Shown here one piece after another: positions 1 through 4,585 of a DNA stretch of 5,680 bases (within the stretch, counting starts at the first letter, position 1; each line of letters opens with the position of its first letter). Both the position numbers and the translations under genes were made by a program. The notes under the pieces were generated by a model. That model was not told the origin of the DNA, did no database searches, and was given only the letters and a program-made list of their open reading frames with translations. Source of the DNA: an uncultured Eubacteriales bacterium (lineage in GTDB: Bacteria > Bacillota > Clostridia > Monoglobales > Monoglobaceae); contig CAJLFL010000132.1 in NCBI GenBank assembly GCA_905205855.1, forward strand, positions 1 through 5,680. The letters run 5' to 3'.

Positions 1-33
1 AATAGCCGAGTTTTTTTAAAAAATTCGACTATT
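1..33. repeat. 33-base near-perfect palindrome at window edge
   Basis: Bases 1-16 pair with 18-33 around a centre at 17. The outer arms AATAG and CTATT match fully, there is one C/A mismatch (6 with 28) and one G-T wobble (10 with 24), and the inner arms are a T run (11-17) and an A run (18-23). It lies about 130 bases beyond the stop of the SIS isomerase gene. The T run sits inside the stem rather than after it, so it is not a standard intrinsic terminator. It could be an operator or part of a larger structure to the left of the window. Confidence 0.5.
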
Positions 34-164
34 CGATTAATTAGATATTTATCATAAATTATCAAATTGTATTGTTCATTTTCCTGCGATCAACAGCTAA
101 GTATGACCGTTTTTAAAAATGATGGATTTTTGCTTTATAAGATCGAAAACAATAGGCTTGAAAA
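34..164. other. AT-rich spacer without a recognisable gene
   Basis: This stretch follows the stop of the minus-strand isomerase gene. It is strongly AT-rich and short of open frames on both strands. I see no GC-rich hairpin followed by a T run on the minus strand, so the transcription end of the kinase-isomerase operon is not resolved here. Confidence 0.4.
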
Positions 165-761
165 TTATTTTTCGTTTTCACGAAGCTGGCCCAAAGTCCC
201 TCCCGGATGACGAAGCACATAATCTTGAGGAGTTAAATTGCATTTAGTCTGAAGAATAACCGAGAGTAGTTGCAAACAGATTGTTTCGGCTAAAATGGAG
301 GTCCTGGGGGCACGGTTCAGGGGTCCTCCCTCGTTATCGGTATGAGCCGGGAGATGTACGTCCGAGTAGGTCGCCAACCACGAATCGGGATTCCCCGTCA
401 CGGCGATAAGCCTTCCGCCGTTATTGCGGATAGCTATTGCCGTACTTTTCATTTCGGCTGTTTCTCCGCTGTTAGATATGCAAATTACAACATCTCCCTT
501 ATTCAACTGACCGCACGAGCCGTGTACGGCCTCGGTACCGTGCAGAAAGTATGCCGGCGTTCCGGTAGAGGATATTAAGGAAGCTATATATCCGGCAATA
601 TGGGCGGGCTTACCGATTCCCGTTATATGAAGTCGGCCGCCATTGGCTTCGCTGTCACAAATCAACCGTGCCGCTTTTTCATATAACGAAATATCCGCAC
701 TGTCAATAAATTTTTCTGTTTCATCCTTTACGGCTTTTAAAAAAATATCTGTTTCTTTCAT
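165..761 (-). CDS. Single-domain SIS sugar-phosphate isomerase, KpsF/GutQ (KdsD-like) type
   Basis: This 198-residue cytoplasmic protein is one SIS domain. Motifs typical of the KdsD/KpsF/GutQ arabinose-5-phosphate isomerase branch are visible: GIGKPAH (48-54, the position of the functional lysine), STGTPAYFLHGTEAVHG (65-81), the phosphosugar-binding ISNSGETAE (95-103), E144 in the NEGGPLNRAP stretch, and HPGGTLG (185-191). Canonical KdsD proteins are about 320 residues with two C-terminal CBS domains; here the protein stops just after HPGGTLG, so the CBS pair is absent. Family knowledge suggests interconversion of an aldose and a ketose phosphate, but the substrate cannot be read off. The segment after E144 (RAPRTSILAET) differs from the usual APT-S-T-T version, which hints at a different sugar. 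ATG 761 is the only sensible start: an in-frame TGA lies three codons upstream, and AAGGAG lies 12 bases before it, overlapping the kinase stop. Confidence 0.85.
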   Translation of the reverse strand: MKETDIFLKAVKDETEKFIDSADISLYEKAARLICDSEANGGRLHITGIGKPAHIAGYIASLISSTGTPAYFLHGTEAVHGSCGQLNKGDVVICISNSGETAEMKSTAIAIRNNGGRLIAVTGNPDSWLATYSDVHLPAHTDNEGGPLNRAPRTSILAETICLQLLSVILQTKCNLTPQDYVLRHPGGTLGQLRENEK

Positions 762-773
762 TTCATATCAACG

Positions 774-779
774 CTCCTT
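774..779 (-). promoter_or_regulatory. Ribosome binding site of the isomerase gene, touching the kinase stop
   Basis: On the minus strand the kinase stop TGA runs directly into AAGGAG, 12 bases before the isomerase ATG. The 17-base gap and this shared position suggest that ribosomes ending the kinase reading help to start the isomerase. Confidence 0.7.
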
Positions 780-1753
780 CAAAATAATAGATCCTTTAAA
801 TCTTTGCTTATTGCTCCGTGTTTTTCCATCAATGCTTTTACTTCGTTAATTGTGGGCAGGCTCGGCTGCGCTCCGATCCGCGAAACCGTCAGCGCCGCCG
901 TATAGTTTGAAAACATTAACGCATCCTTCGGCTTTAAACCGGCGCACACTGCTACGCAAAACGCTGCCACAAAGCTGTCTCCCGCCGCCGTCGGATCTGC
1001 CGCATTGATATCATCAACGCAGGGACTGTGAATAAATACATCCCTATTTTTCATAACAGCACCTGCACTGCCTAATGTGATCAATACATTTTCAATGCCC
1101 ATTTTATTAATAATATCCGCCGCGGTCTCTGCTTCTTGTATGCTACCTATTTTTATACCCGTCATAAGCGCCGCTTCATGCTCATTAGGCGATATATATG
1201 CAAGGCACTTGAGCAACTCTTCCGGAATTTGTGTGAACGGAGCCGAATTGAGCATTACCGGAACATTTGCAGAATAAGCGTAACGCGCGACCTCACAATT
1301 TATTTCCATTGGTATTTCAAGCTGCAGGATAACCAGATCATACTTTGAAATCTCATTTTTCAAAAATGCGACATCTTCAACCTTTATTTTCATATTGGCT
1401 CCCGGAACTACGCAAATTCTGTTAACCGTATGTTCAGCTGCCGTTTCAAGCTGAACATTGCCCACCGCACTGGGCGCTTCATCCGTACGCATCACATATT
1501 TTACTGACACTCCGGACTCTTTCAGCGATTCAATCAAGTCCTTTCCGAAGCCGTCGTTTCCGACCTTGCCGACCATTGTGACCTCTGCACCCAACTTCGC
1601 CGCCTGCACCGCCTGATTTGCACCCTTTCCTCCGGGCGCGGTACTGAACGAATGACCTATTACCGTTTCTCCGCTTTGAGGAAACCGTTCGGTTCCGACA
1701 ATTAAATCCATCACACAGCTTCCGACTACTAAAATGCGAGGTGTTGTTTTCAT
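779..1753 (-). CDS. rbsK: Ribokinase (PfkB family)
   Basis: This 324-residue cytoplasmic sugar kinase transfers the ATP gamma-phosphate to a pentose, most likely D-ribose giving ribose 5-phosphate. In order it shows GSCVMD (11-16, sugar-binding Asp), PGGKGANQA (40-48, PfkB signature 1), LQLEIP with E146 near the sugar, SPNEHEA (188-194), ITLGSAGA (225-232), DPTAAGDSF (253-261, signature 2 with catalytic base D259) and GAQPSLPT (294-301). The AAGD variant and the GAQPS-P ending are what E. coli RbsK has, which favours ribokinase over other PfkB kinases. Length is close to the usual 300-310. ATG 1753 has AAAGGAGT seven bases upstream. It is the first gene of a two-gene unit with the isomerase. 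Another pentose or ketose as substrate remains possible, since no ribose transporter or RbsD is in view. Confidence 0.88.
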   Translation of the reverse strand: MKTTPRILVVGSCVMDLIVGTERFPQSGETVIGHSFSTAPGGKGANQAVQAAKLGAEVTMVGKVGNDGFGKDLIESLKESGVSVKYVMRTDEAPSAVGNVQLETAAEHTVNRICVVPGANMKIKVEDVAFLKNEISKYDLVILQLEIPMEINCEVARYAYSANVPVMLNSAPFTQIPEELLKCLAYISPNEHEAALMTGIKIGSIQEAETAADIINKMGIENVLITLGSAGAVMKNRDVFIHSPCVDDINAADPTAAGDSFVAAFCVAVCAGLKPKDALMFSNYTAALTVSRIGAQPSLPTINEVKALMEKHGAISKDLKDLLF

Positions 1754-1760
1754 TTACAGC

Positions 1761-1768
1761 ACTCCTTT
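1761..1768 (-). promoter_or_regulatory. Ribosome binding site of the ribokinase gene
   Basis: AAAGGAGT on the minus strand, seven bases before ATG 1753. It is a strong site and supports that start. Confidence 0.75.
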
Positions 1769-1781
1769 CCGATCAATTCAC

Positions 1782-1810
1782 ATTATACCATAGTATTTAC
1801 ACTATTTTCT
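1782..1810 (-). promoter_or_regulatory. Candidate promoter for the kinase-isomerase operon
   Basis: A perfect minus-strand -10 box TATAAT lies at 1787-1782, preceded by TGG. At the 17-base distance there is only an A-rich hexamer and no good TTGACA, as in promoters that need an activator. A partly symmetric 14-mer, TAGTATTTACACTA (1791-1804), sits in the spacer and could be an operator. Both points are inference from sequence alone. Confidence 0.5.
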
Positions 1811-1830
1811 CGTACTTTTTAATTATTATA

Positions 1831-1859
1831 TAGACAAATCTTTCGATTAATTGTATACT
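1831..1859 (+). promoter_or_regulatory. Promoter of the AraC-family regulator gene
   Basis: TAGACA (1831-1836) and TATACT (1854-1859) are separated by exactly 17 bases, each one base from the sigma-A consensus. Transcription would begin near 1866, giving a leader of only about 20 bases that contains the ribosome binding site. Confidence 0.65.
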
Positions 1860-1873
1860 GATATATAACAACG

Positions 1874-1880
1874 AAAGGAG
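1874..1880 (+). promoter_or_regulatory. Ribosome binding site that fixes a TTG start
   Basis: AAAGGAG ends eight bases before TTG 1889. The ATG immediately after it (1881) reads only three codons to a TGA, so it cannot be the start. The spacing therefore picks the TTG. Confidence 0.7.
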
Positions 1881-1888
1881 ATGCTGCT

Positions 1889-2827
1889 TTGAAAGCTTTT
1901 CATGAAATACGTCGGTACCAATCCGGATTTAAGGTTTTTTACTGTAAATACAGAAACATGAGCTTTTCGACGCATTGGCACAGCGAGATTGAGCTGATAT
2001 ATGTGCGTGATGGCAAAGCTGCCATCACGATAGGTGAAACGGAATACGCAGCCGAAAGCGGAGATTTGTTAATCTGTGCGAGCGAGGACGTACATTACAG
2101 TGACTCCTACCTTATGGACAATCTTTTGGAATTTATTTTATTTGACCCAAAGGTGATTTCATTCGATTCTTACGATAACAGAACGAAAAGCTGTCTTTTA
2201 TCTGCCGAACGTTTGAAATCAATCGGTCTTGACTCTTTAACCGAAAAAGTATTTGATACGGTCTCAGCGGAAATGAAATTGCAGCGATCCCGATACCGCG
2301 AAATTGTTCGGAATCTGATAGGAGTGCTTTGGTTTTCTTTGCAGCGCTTCTGCATAACCGGCACCGAAGCCCCTGTATGCGATCATTCCGCAGTCAAAGC
2401 GTCAGAACATATTAAAGAAGTTTTAAAATTTATTGACGAGAACTATTCGGAGGTTATCACATTAAAAGATGCCGCCCTTGTTTTAAATCTGAGTCCATGT
2501 TATTTTTCAACCCTGTTCAAAAAGTATACCGGAACTACCTTTCAGAATTACCTCGAATACATACGGATTGAAAAGGCTGCAAATATGCTTAACGGTAACC
2601 CCTCACTTCGCATTATAGACATTTCTTTTCAATGTGGGTACAATAATGTGCGAAGCTTTAACCGGGCATTTAAAAAAATCACCTCTGTCACTCCCACAGA
2701 ATGGCGTAACAGCACATCTCTAGATCAAAAGCATGTTTTAATATCACGTTCCTATTCTTGCAATACCAATGTCGAAAACGATTCTGTTGTAGTTCAAAAC
2801 AACCTAAAACCGCTTGCCGATTTGTAA
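1889..2827 (+). CDS. AraC-family transcriptional regulator
   Basis: This is a 312-residue DNA-binding regulator. The N-terminal part (about 20-90) looks like the cupin-type sugar-sensing domain: THWHSEIELIYVRDGKA at 28-44, then ESGDLLI, a typical small barrel. A helical linker follows. The AraC double helix-turn-helix occupies about 172-274: ITLKDAALVLNLSPCYFSTLFKK is the first helix-turn-helix, and the IIDISFQCGYNNVRSFNRAFKK stretch with PTEWR is the second. Start is TTG 1889, chosen from the ribosome binding site. It diverges from the ribokinase-isomerase operon over a 135-base spacer, so it probably controls that operon in response to a sugar or sugar phosphate. A 38-residue tail (275-312) extends past the normal end of the family domain and has no motif I recognise. 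I see no clear terminator after it. Confidence 0.88.
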   Translation: MKAFHEIRRYQSGFKVFYCKYRNMSFSTHWHSEIELIYVRDGKAAITIGETEYAAESGDLLICASEDVHYSDSYLMDNLLEFILFDPKVISFDSYDNRTKSCLLSAERLKSIGLDSLTEKVFDTVSAEMKLQRSRYREIVRNLIGVLWFSLQRFCITGTEAPVCDHSAVKASEHIKEVLKFIDENYSEVITLKDAALVLNLSPCYFSTLFKKYTGTTFQNYLEYIRIEKAANMLNGNPSLRIIDISFQCGYNNVRSFNRAFKKITSVTPTEWRNSTSLDQKHVLISRSYSCNTNVENDSVVVQNNLKPLADL

Positions 2828-3025
2828 GCAAACCCGTTTCCGTTCTTAATGTCCTTACTGCTTGATTTGGAGAAAGACTGCACATACAGACTTACAGGAT
2901 ACGTACCTATTGTTCAAAGATCACCTTCTTTCCGTTGGACACGATTTAGTGCATCGAAGTGGGAATATAGTTGGGATTATTGGAATTGCAGATTGATCCC
3001 GGGTTTAATGGCTTAATAACAGGAA
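2828..3025. other. Degenerate spacer between the regulator and the recombinase remnant
   Basis: No supported gene. One plus-strand frame from ATG 2849 to TAA 3016 would encode 55 residues rich in Trp and Arg, but it has no ribosome binding site. Minus-strand frames are broken by stops. The position, next to truncated mobile genes, suggests decayed sequence rather than a gene. Confidence 0.4.
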
Positions 3026-3330
3026 TTATGCCTTTTCAAAAGTTTTTTTATCTATGATCGCCGGATGGGTATCGGTAACGCAGTACACATCTTCCTCGCC
3101 GCGGTTCTTGGATTGCCTGAACGGTACAGTTGTGTTACGGTAGGTTTTCTGATATTTACTGTCACTGATATATTTCTCATTAGAGAGCATATATGAAATC
3201 TTGGTTAATTTCCATTTATCCTTGCCGTTTTTGGTTGGAATACCACGCCGAGACAGTTCCCGGGCAATCTCTTGGGTTAACATCACACCAAGGTACATTT
3301 CGAATATCCACCTTGTACCGTTTCATCTGA
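3026..3330 (-). pseudogene. Large serine recombinase, internal fragment
   Basis: On the minus strand this encodes a piece of the Recombinase domain of large serine recombinases, the enzymes that integrate and excise conjugative elements and phages. Recognisable parts are RWIFEMYLG, EIARELSRRGIPTKNG, a W-T-ISYMLSNEKYISD segment, QKTY followed by FRQSKNRGEE, and VTDTHPAIIDKKTFEKA. The longest open part begins at ATG 3298, but homology continues upstream through RWIFE and, after a two-base frame slip at 3314-3315, through DETV. The N-terminal catalytic serine domain and the C-terminal zinc-ribbon and coiled-coil regions are both absent; the frame stops right after FEKA. Family members are usually 450 residues or more, so about 100 remain. 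It is a dead relic, joined head to tail with the IS200 remnant on the same strand. Confidence 0.8.
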
Positions 3331-3513
3331 CACCAGCAAATGTATATGGTCTAGACAAGCTTCTGCTTCTATTATCTCTACTATCTCTACTCCTTTCCAT
3401 TCACATAGTTTTCTCAGTATTTGTCCTATGTCGGCTTTTATCTTTCCGTAGATTACTTGCCTTTAGTAGTTCTCTAAGACTTGAACAACCTTATTGCACT
3501 ACCTTGGAGAATT
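3331..3513 (-). pseudogene. tnpA: IS200/IS605-type TnpA transposase, broken N-terminal half
   Basis: Translating the minus strand from 3462 down to 3331 gives RQVIYGKIKADIGQILRKL, then CEWKGVEIVEIIEAEAC, then LDHIHLLV. This is the typical N-terminal half of the small single-strand IS200 transposase. The metal-binding HUH pair (HIH, codons 3346-3348 and 3340-3342) is present. Everything after LLV is gone, including the helix with the catalytic tyrosine. Upstream, the frame has a TAA at 3465-3463, where the family has the first R of YRR, and a TAG at 3501-3499; the N-terminus is only loosely alignable. An in-frame nine-base duplication adds EIV. The product cannot function. Confidence 0.75.
3373..3390. 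repeat. Nine-base tandem duplication inside the tnpA remnant
   Basis: TATCTCTAC occurs twice back to back (3373-3381 and 3382-3390). On the coding (minus) strand this turns the family's GVEIIEAEAC into GVEIVEIIEAEAC, an in-frame insertion of three residues just before the HUH motif. It looks like replication slippage. Confidence 0.7.
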
Positions 3514-3537
3514 TTTTGTTGTGTAAATTTTGACACT

Positions 3538-3641
3538 CACACGCATAGCGGGTGGTTATTTGGTTTGCACTTCGCGCAAACGTGTCTAAAGGCATAAACT
3601 CGGGGATAACATCTGAAGGGGATTTTGGTTTGTACCAAAAT
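3538..3641. repeat. Cluster of three hairpins, possible IS200-type left end
   Basis: Three dyads lie within 104 bases of non-coding DNA just upstream of the tnpA remnant. (1) 3538-3544 with 3548-3554, one mismatch, three-base loop ATA. (2) 3563-3568 with 3576-3581 (GTTTGC/GCAAAC), extended by a C-G pair past one mismatch, loop TTC. (3) 3622-3629 with 3634-3641, a perfect ATTTTGGT/ACCAAAAT stem with a four-base loop. IS200/IS605 elements carry subterminal hairpins that their transposase binds, so these may be the relic of its left end. This is inference from position and structure. Confidence 0.45.
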
Positions 3642-3687
3642 ATGAGAGCCTTTTTATAGAGAATATAATACTATGCCTTAACCAAAG

Positions 3688-3717
3688 AAAAAAAGCCGAT
3701 TTACTTCCCGTAAATCT
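3688..3717 (-). terminator. Intrinsic terminator overlapping the stop of the unknown gene
   Basis: On the minus strand GATTTAC (3717-3711), loop GGGAA, GTAAATC (3705-3699), then GGC and seven Ts (3694-3688). The stem is seven base pairs but GC-poor, and the T run begins after a short gap. The stem contains the stop codon at 3703-3701, so the end of the coding sequence doubles as the terminator. It would close the two-gene unit. Confidence 0.5.
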
Positions 3718-4585
3718 TCTGTAATTCGCGGCGTTCTAATTCTTCCCATATCAATTCCTGCGACACCTTATATCTGCTGATGCCGTAGCCTGTTCTGTCG
3801 CGGATAATAATATTCTTCGGTAGCTGACTTAAAATCTTCTTGCTGAAGGTAGTGCCGCCAAAAAATGCGTCAAAGGAAACTACAGGCAGAACCACCCAAT
3901 CGCTGTCGTCCGGCTTGTGCGCAAGATAATAGGCTACAAGATAGGATACCTTTTCTTGCAGATGCTCGGGAACGGCGGCGGAAATTTTATCAGATATATC
4001 CTTTGGAAGTTGCTCGGGATAAACCTTCAGCTCTCCCAATTCCAAAGTGTCGGCAATCATATCATCAAAACGTACAATCCACGCGCCTTTGGTATTCTCT
4101 GAAAAGATAGGGATTTGAAATTGAATTACCTTGTTTCGCCACTCGCGGTCAAATCCGTTTTTAATGCTTACTGCATTTTCGTGTGCAGATTTACTTGTTT
4201 TATCGGGGTTATTTAAAATATAATCTGCAACACCGTGAACATGTCGGTAAAACCAACCTTGTCCGTCCTTAGTCACAAGCTCGGGAAATTCACCGTGCAG
4301 CTCACGAAAATCACTTTTATACTGCCACTCTTCACGGGTGGCATTTTCTTTTTTATCGGGAATACTGCACCAAGCAGATAAAGCCTTGCGGGCACGGTCT
4401 GTATTCGGTTCTCTGCCGCCGTACATATAACCCCGTGCAATAATGCTGAAAATTCGCGGGAGTCCCTCAAAATCGAGAATTGTGGCAAAGGCAATCCTGC
4501 CCAGATATGAATAGTCCTGCTTATTTACCGATGAATATACAGGAACACCCGTATAAGATAAAAATTCCTCTTTTTCGTTAAGCAC
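3701..4585 (-). CDS. Uncharacterised protein coupled to the polymerase-like gene
   Basis: I do not recognise this 294-residue protein. It appears soluble: there is no signal peptide or membrane segment, and it is rich in charged and aromatic residues. Visible landmarks are IARGYMYGGREP (49-60), a GWFYRHVHGVADY segment (110-122) with two nearby histidines (H115, H117), WIVRFDDMIADTLELGELKVYP (169-190), a hydrophobic strand-like WVVLPVVSFDAFFGG (230-244), and a basic end (ERRELQKIYGK). None makes a known catalytic signature. Start is GTG 4585, with AAAAGGGGAA five bases upstream. It overlaps the preceding gene by eight bases (GTGCTTAA contains both start and stop), so the two are almost certainly co-translated and probably work together as partner or accessory factor of the polymerase-like protein. 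It is intact, unlike the mobile remnants next to it. Confidence 0.75.
   Translation of the reverse strand: MLNEKEEFLSYTGVPVYSSVNKQDYSYLGRIAFATILDFEGLPRIFSIIARGYMYGGREPNTDRARKALSAWCSIPDKKENATREEWQYKSDFRELHGEFPELVTKDGQGWFYRHVHGVADYILNNPDKTSKSAHENAVSIKNGFDREWRNKVIQFQIPIFSENTKGAWIVRFDDMIADTLELGELKVYPEQLPKDISDKISAAVPEHLQEKVSYLVAYYLAHKPDDSDWVVLPVVSFDAFFGGTTFSKKILSQLPKNIIIRDRTGYGISRYKVSQELIWEELERRELQKIYGK

Noticed and set aside
1..33. Palindrome as intrinsic terminator of the isomerase operon
   Set aside because: The T run lies within the stem, the stem is AT-rich, and it is about 130 bases beyond the stop; the layout is wrong for a standard terminator.
32..1852. The 11-mer TTCGATTAATT occurs at 32-42 and 1842-1852, both intergenic
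   Set aside because: A few 11-base matches are expected by chance in a window this size, more so in AT-rich spacers; not enough to call a shared operator.
2849..3016. Small plus-strand frame of 55 residues, Trp- and Arg-rich
   Set aside because: No ribosome binding site before ATG 2849, no family likeness, and it lies in decayed DNA.
3201..3533. Plus-strand open frame of 110 codons with Leu/Ser-rich stretches
   Set aside because: It is the antisense of two recognisable minus-strand remnants (TnpA and recombinase); the low-complexity Leu/Ser run comes from the nine-base duplication and the A/G-rich coding strand. No ribosome binding site is evident.
3520..3540. GTGTAAATTTTGACACTC resembles the terminal repeats of IS256-type elements
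   Set aside because: No partner repeat and no IS256 transposase is in the window, and the stretch overlaps the IS200 remnant; the likeness alone is too weak.
3538..3641. Hairpin cluster as a CRISPR array
   Set aside because: The stems differ from each other and there are no regularly spaced identical repeats.
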